Assembly (NCBI GenBank): GCA_022376515.1
Contig: WTXI01000005.1
Coordinates: forward strand, 1,054,001 to 1,118,000
Reading direction: 5' to 3'
DNA: 64,000 nucleotides
Origin: Lactifluus volemus
Taxonomy: Eukaryota > Basidiomycota > Agaricomycetes > Russulales > Russulaceae
Positions 24,653 through 35,959 of this stretch are shown piece by piece. The stretch's first letter is position 1. Every line of letters begins with the position of its first letter. The notes beneath the pieces are model-generated. The model was given only the letters and a program-made list of their open reading frames with translations, searched no databases and was not told where the DNA came from. The translations under genes were made by a program, and so were the position numbers.

Positions 24653-26270
24653 ATGTCTGCTCCGGGCTACATAATGGAAACCACTCGCCGTCCACCGCCA
24701 CCTCCTCTCAGGCTTCCCCAAACCCCAAAGCATACCTCGAACAATGCTGGTCCCATCGTGCCCTCAGAACGCGAAACACTCCTTTATGACCTTCCCTCCA
24801 ACATACCCCTTTCTCCCCACTGTCTATAGGGGAAGCCGTTTCTCCCACTTCACCGAGTTATGCGGGACGCTCCAGGCTGAGGAGACCCCAAAGTCGAACG
24901 TCGAGTCCCCACCTTGCCCAGAGGGCGCGGTCGTCAACACCCTCTGGGGCCCAGACCGACCTGGAAGCATTCGCAGATCGTTGCAGAAAGTGGTAAGTCC
25001 GCTTGGCCTATTTTGGGCAAAATAGGCGGTTGCGGTTGTCATGAATCATTCATGGAATTTTTTTTTTACATTTCTGCCCACAGGTACTTTGAGCAGGATG
25101 ACGAAGCTGGACGGCAGATGACACAGATACTGGCCACGTTGCCTCCGGCACAACATGCCTCTTTCTCCAGGCTACAAGCATCCATTCGCTCTGCATACCA
25201 TGCCAGCGTCAATGCACGGCGGACAGCCCAGTTTAGGGCGCATCTATCTGCTACGCTTCCAGGCGGGTCGTTGACACCTTTATCGCGTGCGGAGCCTTCT
25301 GGAAGCGCTGCGCAGAAGGAGCGATACGAAACATTCGAACGCTTCATTCGGAGCTGGTGCACGGTCGGCATGCCGGGAACAAAACCGTTCTTCGAAGGCC
25401 TCTGGGCTCTCATGAGACTGCAGGGCGTTCCTGAGCACCTCGGCGGTGCAGGGGGCTACCGCATTCATTGGGAAATCGATGACGCCGTGTTCAAGGAATC
25501 AGGGTGAGTTGACACCCTTGGCCTGACTGACAAACTCTTAACTTGGCTTGTGTCGGTTTGTGCAGTGGTAAAGATTTCATGCTTGAAGCCGTCAATGTGC
25601 TCAAAGGGGTCCGTTTTTTATTTATTATTAATGTACTCTTCGTTCGAGCCCCTCTGATCTTCTGCAAACCGATTAGGTTTTGGGATTCGAAGAAAAGCCC
25701 TCAGGCCGCACCTCAACTTCAACAGCCAATTCTCCTATTCACACTTCGCCCTTCCCCATTCATGCCAGGTCTCAATCACATCCTCTCCAGACGAAGCCTA
25801 CCATTCCCACACGCTTGAATGCGTCCACGCAGGACACCCCTCTCGTGAAGAGGCCTAGGGCGCCAAGCGACCCATTTCTCGATGCCCCTGCTCCATCCCG
25901 CTCTTACTCATCTTCTCCTCATTCCTTCCTTGTCCCACTATCTACCTCTCTTTCAGACACCATAGAGGAACCACCAAGCCCAGTCACACCGACTCAGGAA
26001 ACAGAAGACATATTTAATCCACGACTAACTGCCAAATACGCACACCAAGAGATTGAGGAAGAGTTCATGAGAACTTGGATATCCCCGGATCTCGCGAACC
26101 CGGAGTTTTTACAACTTTTGAAGGTCTTCCCTACTTTTATCACACGTCGCGCCACCCCACGTTTCCCCAACAATGCGTCCGACTTGCATCCCCCATCTGA
26201 CCTTGAAACTGGTCAAAGATTATCAGCTGTATTGGGTGAGATACAAGCGGGACTGGCAAGATGTGGGTAA
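24653..26270 (+). CDS. Conserved-type hypothetical protein, 465 aa
   Basis: Exons are 24653-24992, 25084-25503, 25566-25608 and 25677-26270. They use good GT-AG introns and join in frame if one missing base at about 24828 is allowed for; without it the first exon ends at TAG. The N-terminus is Pro/Arg-rich (MSAPGYIMETTRRPPPPPLR). The central part looks folded and helical: CRKWYFEQDDEAGRQMTQIL, RYETFERFIRSWCTVGMPGT, GVPEHLGGAGGYRIHWEIDD. The C-terminus is Ser/Pro-rich and then helical (AHQEIEEEFMRTWISPDLAN). I do not recognise a named family. The Trp/Phe-rich core suggests a structured regulatory domain rather than an enzyme, and no catalytic motif is evident. Confidence 0.65.
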
Positions 26271-28439
26271 GCGGGCAAGCACGTACAGAAGGTTGGGAAG
26301 GCAACTGGTGGACTAGATTCAAGAACTGGTGGCACCAATTGTTCTGCTAGTTTCATCCTTCTCGTTGCTTGGTCGTGTATTTCATTTTTCCCTCGGACTA
26401 CCACGGAATAGTAGCCCGGTACTTTCTGCATATAGCCCATACAGACAAATCACTTCATCGTGGAAAAAATCATGCCATTTTTCGTTGTTGCCTTTTTTGT
26501 GACACCACACCCACACACTCTCACACACATATACAAGTGATTGTTTTATCTCCATATGTGTAACTGTCGTTATCCGGGACAGTGATACGGGGAAAGCGTG
26601 TACGGCAAACGCGAACAGGATTTGGTGCAGAAAAAACTAGGGATCTCACATCGAGATTTAAATCCCCCAGTAAGACGTAAATTAAAAAACGTTGGGTGGG
26701 CAACGGGAGAAATGTGCGTGTTATGTTTCGAGCTCAGATCGGGAGAACTTGAAACCTCACTTTGCTTATCCGTCCATCCAACAGACCTTGAGCTCGCCCG
26801 ACGGATACGTGTCTCGGACCGACGGGTGCCGGCTATGGACATGGGCCTCGACCCGCATTCAGGTTCACTTTGACCTGCGCGTGTCCACGGTTTCAAAAGA
26901 TCATCATGACCTAGAATATGGTCTGGAATGCCGTAACTTACACATACATGCATGTCGCCCACACTGCACTGGGCTCGGTTGCACCCGGTGGGTTCTAGCT
27001 GTAGACGCTCCTTCTACCTTGTGAAGATGGAGTTTCTATTTGACGCGGGCGCGTGGGGGATGCGCCTTGTTGTCCTTTTACCAATATTGGCCTAATTTAA
27101 ACAACAAAAAACTGGTGAATTGAGGTGCAGCTGAGATCTGGTCGGAACAAAAACGCGTGAAGAAAAAGAAAAGAAACTTGTGAAGAAAGGTTTCAATTGG
27201 GTCCGGTTGCTGCCGCGACTAGTACATTACAAGCAACTTGTCGTCACGTCGTGATAAGCGTCGCAACCGCGTCGTACTGATTACTTGTCAAGTATCGTAT
27301 ATGTTAGGGTTATGCAGTGTCATCCAAGTGGCAGAAATATGCACCCCTCCCCCATAGAATTCCATGAATACAGTCGGCAAACGATAAATCGAAATATACT
27401 GACAAAGACGGGTTGTCAAAAAGCCTTGCCCGCGTGACCCACTACCACTGTATCCTCTGACATCGTCCTCGCCCTCACAACGCCACCGCCACTCCGTGAG
27501 TCACGGTCCATGTTCACTGGCATGCGGTAATTGGTGCGCGAGGGATGAGTCCGACCCGTGTACACATCTTTCACACCGGCACTTTTTTCTTTTGATTGTA
27601 AATGCCAATGTCGTTTGACCGCGGGTGCAAAGTGGCCAATCATCTCAATGCAATGCGGATGGATAATTCAAGGTGGCAACGTGCTCGTGATATTAATACG
27701 TTGTATGTGCTTTCATTTCCTTTTCATTTTCCACCAACTCGGCGACACGCGTAGGACACGCGACTTATTGGGAAGCGAAGGGCTCTATTGAGAGAGGGAG
27801 AGAAAGAAAGAGAGAGACGAAATGAGGGTCTGGAATGGGACTCGGGAAACCGCACTACCGCAGGACGACGCCCTGGAGATGACCGTAGGTAAGCACGGAG
27901 AAACGAAAAGAGGAAAAATTGGAAACCGTACGCAGTCACGAACCAGTTTTTTTTTCACGACTGGTCCACCACCGAGGGTATGGCGACACTATCCCATAAT
28001 TCGAGCGAAAACGAGAGGAGAGATAGTGGTGTGCTGATTACTTGAGGATGGAACCAGCCGGTAATCGAAGAGCGAACCTTCTTCTTCGTCCCCAGCCTAT
28101 GGACACTTGGCAGCGGTACCACAATCAGACGGGTGCTGTTTCGGAGTCCCAGCGGGGGTGGGTACGTACTTTTACGTTAGTTGGCGGTCCGGGAAAATGC
28201 GCAACGAAGTTGGAGCGTCCTTGACTCGGGTGGGAGAAGGTCGGCGGCCCAGACGGCTCGGCATCACTGGCCATTGAGCCACTGACGAATTCTTCACCGG
28301 CGGGCGTTTGTCACTTGAGACTGCGCAACTGTCATGACCTAATGAATAAATAGGATAGCCCCCATGATCGAGCGGCGGCTGTCAATCGAGGGCCTCAGAT
28401 GGGTGTGGCAGTACGGTCCTGAGGAGGATCCAATCGAGC
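26271..28439. other. Intergenic region left of the CACTA element
   Basis: 2.2 kb with no recognisable protein. It contains a short (CA)n-type run (26504-26535) and a purine-rich GA stretch (27788-27820). Reading frames on both strands (for example 26962-26570 minus, 29-130 codons long) overlap each other and have no domain. Some of it is probably the 3' UTR of the 465-residue gene. Confidence 0.35.
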
Positions 28440-28446
28440 GGTGAGG

Positions 28447-28462
28447 CCCAGTGAGAAGTGGA
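28447..28462 (+). repeat. Left terminal inverted repeat of the CACTA-like element
   Basis: CCCAGTGAGAAGTGGA is identical to the reverse complement of 35944-35959. Similarity fades after 16 bp, apart from a shared ATCCG about 10-20 bp further in. The TSD copy GGTGAGG precedes it at 28440-28446. Confidence 0.92.
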
Positions 28463-28489
28463 ATGTAGTAATCCGGAGTAAACCGCAAA

Positions 28490-28830
28490 AAATTGAACCA
28501 ATCAATTTAATTCAAAAATCCGAACAATAGCCATTTTAATTCAATGGAAATTTTAAGGCATTATAATTATTCTGAATCGAATTGAATACCAGATCAGATC
28601 GGAACGAATTCGCTTGAATCATATCGAATCCATTTCGTTACGCGAGCTTGAATTGAATTGAATCAAATCGAATTAATTTTGTTACGCGACTTTGAATTGA
28701 ATTGAATTGAATCGACTATCTATTTACAATACAATAATAATCGATTAAGATCAAAATTGTTCAATTTTATGACGCCCTTGATCGAATCCAATTGAATCTA
28801 ATAGATATCGATCTAAAGCACACTGTTCGC
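28490..28830. repeat. Left subterminal AT-rich repeat array
   Basis: Degenerate copies of GAATTGAAT / AATCGAAT occur about every 10-20 bp in both orientations. Such arrays in CACTA elements are the binding sites for the transposase complex. The assignment of binding function here is inference. Confidence 0.7.
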
Positions 28831-28923
28831 AAATGAAGTAACTTGAAATCGTGAACGCGAGCGAGCTATGAGTGTCCCGTCAGTCTCATATGGCGGAGGA
28901 AGATCGTATTGTGCATACCTTTG

Positions 28924-31035
28924 TTATTTCTTGTTCGATTTGACCTTCTTGGCCTCTTGTTCTGTTTGTTTATAGCGCTGTCATACATATGCACATTAGT
29001 ATCGCGTGTGCAAGAGGGGCGATAAGAATAATATCACTCACTTCAACGGTTTGCGTGTCGAGATCGTTCCATACGGTGGCGAATTCTTCCCTTGTGGTAT
29101 GGGGTGTTCCTTCATGTAATCGATCGCGAATAAATTGCTGTGTGTGTGACCGTAAACATGACATGAGTCTGGTGGTCCAGTGATAGACAAACTTACCGCG
29201 CAGATAACGAGTTGTTCGGGCGCATTCGGATTGCCTTCTTTTGGCCGTTGTCGGGCTGTGGTATTGCTGCCATCGCTGTGCCATTTGGCGTCTCTGGTGT
29301 TGTCGCAGATCCGGGATTGTCAGTTCTGCATGATGGGATGGAAGCGTCTAGGGATGGTGCGTATTGCGTGAGTGCTAGTCTCGCGAGGCAACATGTAATA
29401 AAGGCACCTTCTGTCCCCGTAGCTGTAGCCGCTGCAGGGACATCACGGACACCTCCTGTATCCGAGAGCGTTGGAGCCACAACGGGAGGCCTATTTGTTG
29501 AATCGCGCCGGGTGACGGACGAGCTGGACGGGCTGCGTGAATGAGGGAATTTAGGGAGATATGTGACACATACAGAGGATGGCGGATGGTAATGTACTTC
29601 CGATACCATGTTAGTGCTGCAATAGTGCACAGGTGCAGATAGAACTTACGAGTGGGCGAGGCCTAGGAATCTCGGTCGCGGGAGTAGGGAGCGGTGAAGC
29701 CGGTGGAGGTGGTGAAGCCGGTGGAGGCGGTGAAGCCGGTGGAGGTGGTGAAGCCGGTGGAGGCGGTGAAGCCGGTGGAGGTGGTGAAGCCGGTGGAGGT
29801 GGTGAAGCCGGTGGTGGCGGTGAAGGTGGGGCTACACAGGTATGAGGTGCACATATCTGAATCGGGAGGGAGTGGAGAAACGCACTGGGAGGACAAATTA
29901 TCGGACTCTCGGGGGGACCTGTATCGCCCGGGGGGGAACTTGTATCCGCTGGAACGCATCAGTCATGAGATGTACATTGTGGATAGATTATTTACCTTTC
30001 GATTTCTTGCTTGCCTCCGGAGTTGGTGAAGTGTCTGCGGGTCGCTTCGGTGGGCGCGAGGAGTTTTGTTCCAGCAATAAAGCCTCTTCGCGTTTTATGC
30101 CATTCAAGTGGTTGTCGTACCAATGAGAGTACCCGAGCGTCGAGATGGTTTTAGACTTATATCTGCCTTGGCACAACCGGAGGAAGGGGAATTCTGATTC
30201 CATATCGTGATAAAACTGTAATTGTGCTTTCGCGGGCACGCGCGTCCACGTAGATCCGGGCTTCCCATTATATTCTTCGAAGAGAAGGCCCCAGAGTAGG
30301 CGGGAATGACGGCGAATCTCATCTGCCATTTTTCCGTCCACCATGATTCCTGATTCATCCTCGATGAACCACAACGTAACATTTTCCCCCTTACTGGCAC
30401 GTTGTTTGCCACGCGGCCCTGCTTTGTAGGTGGGATCGTCTCTGCGTCGGTTGTGCTCTTTGGTGTATTCCTCCTGATACCAGTACCTTACTTTCGGGTA
30501 ATCCTTCCTTTGCAACGACGGTAGTGGGGCCTGTGCAGGTGCATTGCCTTGAGTTTCCACACTCCGGGTGGAATGCACGAACCCTCCTTGGCGCAAAGCC
30601 TCCAAGAGGTTGTCATACAATTTTCTGGTGTGTACAGCGGTGTAAGTTTGTATATGCATATGAGAGAGCACTTACTCTGCTTTCACTGCGCGGGAATCAC
30701 TGTCTTTAAGCCTCGCACACATATGGAGGTATGCGGGGTTTCCTACGCTCATAAGTTCGTCATGGGTGGCAGACGCGAGTACACTCGAGTCGTCGTGTGC
30801 CCTTGGTATGAACGGAGATCCCTGTACGCATATAACAGCGTTTGTCAGTATATGCACGTTATATATCGCCACTTACCAGGGAAAATGTATCTTGTGTATC
30901 ATCTAGACGCGATGTGTGCATTGATGAACCACTGCAGAGTGGGGGAGTAGAAAGTGAAGAGCTCAAAGAACGCTCAGTGAGAGGGTGGCTGGGATCAAGA
31001 GAATCACATTGACGGGTTCTGTAGAGGTCGTCCAT
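28924..31035 (-). CDS. CACTA-element accessory protein (multi-exon)
   Basis: It starts at MDDLYRTRQCDSLDPSH (31035), with an intron near 30890-30820 (TTCCCTG|GTAAGT). The exon with GSPFIPRAHDDSS and HDELMSVGNPAYLHMCARLK follows. Next is the main block 30640-30000 (KLYDNLLEALRQGG, YPKVRYWYQEEYTKEHN, GENVTLWFIEDESGIMVDGK, TWTRVPAKAQLQFYHDMESE, GYSHWYDNHLNGI), ending in the basic stretch EASKKSKGK. Later exons carry a TTSTGF repeat, a Pro/Thr-rich part and a helical segment (YVGHW-type region near 29200). The final exon ends EAKKVKSNKK at 28924. Proteins with the MADEIRRHSRLLW / YHDMESEFPFLRLC type block accompany Tnp2 transposases in other Agaricomycetes as I recall. The function is unknown; DNA binding or an auxiliary transposition role is inferred. 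Exact downstream splice sites are uncertain. Confidence 0.65.
29692..29826. repeat. 18-bp tandem repeat inside the accessory gene
   Basis: About 7.5 copies of GGTGAAGCCGGTGGAGGY are present in nearly perfect register. They encode a six-residue TTSTGF/TASTGF repeat on the coding minus strand. The purity suggests recent expansion and variable length between copies. Confidence 0.9.
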
Positions 31036-31283
31036 GGGGGGGGTAAGAAACAGTGGGGATGCAAAGACGTGGGGTGTGCATTTTTTCACTCGAGATGGAT
31101 TCCATTTACCAATTTGGAACGATGTGTGTGTGGGGTAGCTTATCTAGCCGATAGATTTAATTTAATTTCATTTAACTACTATTGCACAATTGACGCATTG
31201 CTAAAGTATGCAGTGGACAGAAAAGATGGAAGGCGCGGCAATTTAGTGGGGAAGACGTGACGACGTACACTACTTTTCATACC

Positions 31284-32156
31284 CTATGTCCTGGTACAAA
31301 CTATCTGAAGTCCGCTGGTGTCAGTATGTGCGGATCGTAGATTAGCAATAGTCAAACCTATATCAGGATCCGATGAAGGGAACATCAGATCCATTTTTTT
31401 GGCGACCCTGTCCATTGCCTCCCTCGCGCCCTCTTCTCGAGCCTCTTGCACTATCTGTTCAACGGTTTGTCCCTGTATAATAATCTTGGACAGGTCGATT
31501 GTGGCCGGGAGAAGTGTGCGATCGCTTGATTTGTGTGGGGGGGGGGCGTGTGCTGTGTCGGGCAAATGTCTTGTGCACAGCGTAGGATGTACAATACTCG
31601 AGAAATGACTGGCGCACTGGGTGGGAAGTGTGGCATTCGGAAAATGACCTGCGCACAGCATAGGATGTACAATGCTCGGGAAATGGCCCGCGCACTGAGT
31701 GGGAAGTGTGGTATCGTTGGCGCACAGCACAGGATGTACAAAGCTTGGGAAATGGCCCGCGCACTGAGTGGGAAGTGTGGCATGGTTGGCGCACGGAGTG
31801 GGAGATCCAATGCTCGGGAAATGGCCCGCGCACTGAGTGGCAAGTGTGCTGCGGGCTGGGAAGTGTCGGTGAGACCTGGAAAGATCCGTTTGTATTGCCT
31901 TCTCTTTGCGCAATGAAATGGGCTCTGTGTGCGCATGTGGGAGGGTCAGTGGAAATGGAGTTGGGCGCCGAACGGGACTTTCTGCGTTGGGCGACGACCG
32001 TGGTTGTGTTTCTGAGATATCTATGATTTCCGAGGCTGCTTTTCGCTTCTTGCTGCCATCAATAAGATTCGACGAGGCTGTGCATGCGTCGAATATATGC
32101 ACACTCCTTTCTTGGTCAATGCGAACTTTTTTAGAAGGGGGATTGGTGGCTGGCAT
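31284..32156 (-). CDS. Second CACTA-element ORF with Cys/His tandem repeats
   Basis: This is a single open frame of 290 codons starting MPATNPPSKKVRIDQERSVH. The N-terminal part is basic (SKKRKAASEIIDIS) and could be a nuclear signal. The middle contains about four 23-residue repeats of the type LPTQCAGHFPS then VHPxLCAN. The C-terminal part is helical (TVEQIVQEAREEGAREAMDR then VAKKMDLMF), suggesting a coiled coil. I do not recognise a family. It lies between the transposase and the accessory gene in the same orientation, so it is probably an element gene. The regularly spaced Cys and His could bind metal, but that is speculation. Confidence 0.6.
   Translation of the reverse strand: MPATNPPSKKVRIDQERSVHIFDACTASSNLIDGSKKRKAASEIIDISETQPRSSPNAESPVRRPTPFPLTLPHAHTEPISLRKEKAIQTDLSRSHRHFPARSTLATQCAGHFPSIGSPTPCANHATLPTQCAGHFPSFVHPVLCANDTTLPTQCAGHFPSIVHPMLCAGHFPNATLPTQCASHFSSIVHPTLCTRHLPDTAHAPPPHKSSDRTLLPATIDLSKIIIQGQTVEQIVQEAREEGAREAMDRVAKKMDLMFPSSDPDIGLTIANLRSAHTDTSGLQIVCTRT
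31590..31850. repeat. 69-bp minisatellite within the second CACTA ORF
   Basis: The phrase GCGCACTGAGTGGGAAGTG recurs at about 31691, 31760 and 31829, which is a 69-bp period. A related copy lies near 31612. Each unit keeps frame and yields a 23-residue repeat. Confidence 0.85.
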
Positions 32157-32338
32157 CAGTGCGAATGAAACAAGTGAATATATGCGTGTATATGTGTTTT
32201 GATATGAATATATACACTTCCGCGTGATTTCAGAGGCGTTCTATGCAGAATTCCATCAAATCTCACGTGCACACGTTATCTGCATATGTGAATTTCGTAC
32301 TAAGTCGCGATACATGTAGTACACTATGCACAATATGG

Positions 32339-35300
32339 CTACGATTCTTCGATGGCCTCCTGACTGTCTCCCATAACCAATACGTCCAAACCAGGTTTTT
32401 CGACCACGAAAAACCGCCCGCAAGAATCTCCTTCACTTGGCGTCATAGGTATCATAGCCACCACAGATGTAATCGCATGGACCTCGATAACGCGAAGATT
32501 AGATGTCCCTTGATATGTGCACACGTACAAAGCACCGTGCGATATACTGAGCAGATGTTCGTCTGGCTCAGACCATACAGACACGAGTGCATATGTACGC
32601 TCGGGTCCCGGCAAGTGTCCGCTTTGAAAGTAGAACTGTACCTCTGCAAAACGAGATAGTTCGCCAGATAAGATCTAAATGCAATCGTTAGTGAGATCTG
32701 TACTATCTTGAATGAGATGCACATCACCTTCACATTTCGAGAACGTCGTACTGTTTGATCCTCTCGTGGTACCCTTTCTCTGTCTTTCCACAAGGAACGA
32801 GAGATCTGCTTGTTTGGTAGGCGAAGTCTTGCCCATCGCCTGTATCTTGGGGCCCAGTTACTAGCGAGAGATCCTGTCTGCGAGATAACGAAATCACGAA
32901 GTGCATCGGCCTCGGCACCACTAAGTACAACCGCGATCTTGTCTTTCCCCCCGAGGAGAATATATCCATCCTCTGTGTCGTCTATTTTGATTGCACCACC
33001 GGGCAATTTTGCAGTAGTGCCGTCCAACCCTGGATAGCTTGCTATAAGTGCGTTGACCTGACTGCGCCTAAGTCCACGGTTCGAAATGTTGGCAAAAGGA
33101 TCGGAAGGTTGCTTGACTTCCTCACCAAGACTCCCGATCGTGCGCTCAAGTGTCCACTGTTGGATATACACTCCAGGTCCAATGCGCGCAGTCTCTTGTG
33201 CGAGATGAGCCATTGCATGGACACTCTGGCGTACAAAATGTAACCTTGAGGGAAGTCGACAGTAGTACATAGTCTCAAATTCCTCGACAAACTCGAGGAG
33301 GAGTATATGCGCGACAGTGAGTTGATCTGATTTGATGCGCCGCTGGTGGAGGATCCGCACACCCTGTACGAGCTTGCAGAAGTGTTCCCAGAACGCCCGA
33401 GGCACCAGATCAATGAGAAGCCCTGGCCCCAGTCCAAACACGTACGTCAAGAATTCCCAAGCCTTGTACCCGCTCGAGATCTTCTCAGCGGGATTGCGGG
33501 GAGGTCGATCAAACGAATCGGGGAGAAATTCCCTACACAATGCGACTTCATTTCCATGTTTCCGCCAGACATCGCCGGTGAGGCACATCCATGGCCACTC
33601 TGATCGTGAATCGTCCTTGTCACAATCAATAGTGCCGCGCCAAAGCCCAAGCAGTAGATCAGGAAGATTGAGAGAGATCAAGTGCATTATGTCGATCGCG
33701 AAGCATCGAGGGGGAGCCAGTGAACGACGAGGAGACAGCCCACTGAAGATGCTTGGCTTGCATATGCCTGTCTCTCGGCGCTCCTGTTTGTAGTGTGTGT
33801 CATTCCGACTAAGCATTAATCTACGCAAACCCTGATCGTACAAAGCAGGGGACTGTTCCTCCAGCTTATACACATCGATGTCGTCGTGATCACAGCCAGA
33901 GACGCCGTAGTCCAGTGGCTTTAGCATTGCTGGATAGTAATGTGGCCCGTTTTCCTTATGCCTTCCCCTGAGACCGCAGTAAAGACGGCACCCAAGTGCG
34001 CCATGATGCCCGACTTGTCCATTTAGTTGTGAAAGACCGGGTCCATCCGCCATACCCAGATAGAAGTACGGAAATGATGTAAATACGCGATCTAATTCAG
34101 CATCCCATATTCGGAGGCCATCGCGCTGAAGTGCAGCCAGGTGGTGCAACCCAGGAAACAAGAACGAATCGAGATTCTTGGGCTTGCTAGGACCGGGGAT
34201 AAACCCCCCCGGAAGCACGTATCTCTTCTTGTATCGCAGATCCGGAGGGAGATCGAGCAAGATCCAGATGTATATCCAACAATCGGATTGTTTGTGCTGG
34301 TACAGCTGTGCACCGTCGACAGACATCATGATCACTGTATCGTCTGGCTTGATGTCCCCACTGAGGACGGCGTTGAAGAATTCGCGTGCACAATAAACGT
34401 CGTTGTATTCATCGACAGAAATTTCCGGAGACAGGGGATCGATGAGATCTTCCATCACTCGTCGACGATGGCCCATGTTACGTGCGCCCTCTACGCTCCT
34501 CCACTGCGCCTGGATCTGCGGTCCGATGGGGATCGTAAGGAATTGCTTTCGTGGACGTGAAGTCTGACTTTCATAACGTGCTTCTCCACACACGGGGCAG
34601 ACAGTGTTGTCGCGGAATGGGCCAGTGAATGCGACACACGACCTAGGACACATGTCGGTCATCATAGGCTCAATGCCCGTGAAATCCTGAATGCGTTGCT
34701 TGATCTGCCACTGCGAAAGCAGTGCTACGCCCGGAGAGTGCTCCCTGATCGCATCAATCGTATCTGAGTAAATGGCCTCGGAACCACTCGTCACGGCCAA
34801 GAACAGCCTAAGACACAGCCGCAAGTCCTTGTCCGACAGATCTAATAAGAAAGCCTCTGGATTGCGAAGTCGCTGACGAACACCCTCTGAGAGCGGGTCT
34901 CGATCCAATGTCGCGGCACGCAGCTCATCGACGAACTTCTTGGCATCTCGAAGCGCAGCGACAGTGGGTACGATTAAATCGGGGTCAAGCTGCCCAGGTA
35001 CATCATCGGGGATAGCATCCGGGCCAAGAGGAGGATCGCCCTCCAAAGCAGCAGATCGAGGCACCGATTGCGCATCGCCAGTTTGGATAAATGGTGTCTC
35101 CTCATCAGACCAGCGATCCTGATCCTGCGCGCAATCAAATCCGGCCTCTGATTGAGTAGCAAGCCTTTGCGACGTGCTTCCTAAGTCCTAAGCAAGTGTA
35201 TAATCAGTACAATCTTATCGCATTTATTTTGATCTCATAATACCGTATCTCCAACATGTGCACCCCCTGATACCGACTTGTCGCCTAGCGGATCTACACT

Positions 35301-35543
35301 CGAGGTTGCTTGTGTAGAATTGTCCAAACGTTCACTATCTCCCAAGCGCCTCGGTTTCTTTCGCACAGGAGGTGGTTGTCCGGATAATGCAGAAAAGCGA
35401 TCGCTATGTTGAGCGCGATAATCGGCCTCTCGGAATTTTCTGTGATCGTGGAAAGTTGTTCGAGATACAACCTTTTTCACTTTACACAATCTCGAGCAAG
35501 AGCAATACAGTTTACGATCGTTTGATGTGCTTGACGTAGACAT
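32339..35543 (-). CDS. Tnp2-type CACTA transposase, intact
   Basis: This catalyses cut-and-paste transposition. Exons 35543-35244, 35187-32728 and 32674-32339 join in phase 0 to 1031 aa without frameshift or stop. The N-terminus (MSTSSTSNDRKLYCSCSRLC, then TTFHDHRKF) has clustered Cys and basic residues typical of these proteins. The Tnp2 core has CPVCGEARY, MMSVDGAQLYQHKQSDCWIY, KKRYVLPGGFIPGPSKPKN and GLHHLAALQRDGLRIWDA. It continues with GCDHDDIDVY, FAIDIMHLISLNLPDLLLG, a C-terminal DUF4218-like region (QSVHAMAHLAQETARIGPG, SLGEEVKQPSDPFANIS) and a final exon with WSEPDEHLLSISHGALYVC. Family membership rests on recognition of the VLPGGFIPGP / LDSFLFPGLHH blocks. Both introns are short (56 and 53 nt). 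Confidence 0.92.
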
Positions 35544-35689
35544 GGCGAATAAATGCGATTAGATTATACTACTACTACTATTTGAATCTTGCTGTGTCCG
35601 CATATGCGTGACTTTCCATGTGATTATACCCACTGTCCATGTGACCGGACAGTGCCTGGGTCAGCGAGTACTCGATGCAGCGTTATCGC

Positions 35690-35935
35690 GTGTTCAGTAA
35701 ACTAGATAAACAGTGCGTGATTCGTTTTATTCGATTCTAATCAGTTGCTTTCGATCGAATAATAAATCTCATGACGCGATCATTTCTATTCAATTGAATT
35801 CGGGTAGCGACTGAATGTGATCGAGCGCTATTCAAATTTTATCAATTCAATCGAATTAATATTATTGTTATCATTTTATATCAATTCACATCAATGGTAT
35901 TCATGTCATTCAATTTTATTCGATCGGATCATATT
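35690..35935. repeat. Right subterminal AT-rich repeat array
   Basis: The sequence holds many TTCAATTGAATT / ATTCGATC-type copies, related to the left array and placed just inside the right terminus. It probably also contains the transposase promoter, since the transposase ATG lies at 35543. Confidence 0.65.
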
Positions 35936-35943
35936 TAATTCTA

Positions 35944-35959
35944 TCCACTTCTCACTGGG
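35944..35959 (-). repeat. Right terminal inverted repeat of the CACTA-like element
   Basis: TCCACTTCTCACTGGG is the perfect inverted copy of the left terminus. It is followed at 35960-35966 by the second GGTGAGG target-site copy. Confidence 0.92.

Larger units (their letters stand above)
28447..35959 (-). mobile_element. Complete CACTA-like (Tnp2) DNA transposon, 7.5 kb
   Basis: The element is bounded by perfect 16-bp terminal inverted repeats (CCCAGTGAGAAGTGGA at 28447-28462 and its complement at 35944-35959). It is flanked on both sides by GGTGAGG (28440-28446 and 35960-35966). AT-rich subterminal arrays lie inside each end. Three genes, all on the minus strand, fill it: an intact Tnp2-type transposase (35543-32339), a 290-codon ORF (32156-31284) and a multi-exon accessory gene (31035-28924). 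Perfect repeats, perfect duplication and an open transposase point to a recent insertion. The 7-bp duplication is longer than the usual 3 bp of CACTA elements. Confidence 0.9.

Noticed and set aside
29633..29845. Collagen-like GEAGGG repeat protein on the plus strand
   Set aside because: It is the antisense reading of the 18-bp array. The minus strand fits the surrounding accessory exons, and all element genes are on the minus strand.
28447..35959. Classifying the element as hAT because of its long target duplication
   Set aside because: The transposase lacks hAT features and carries unmistakable Tnp2 blocks (YVLPGGFIPGP, FLFPGLHH).
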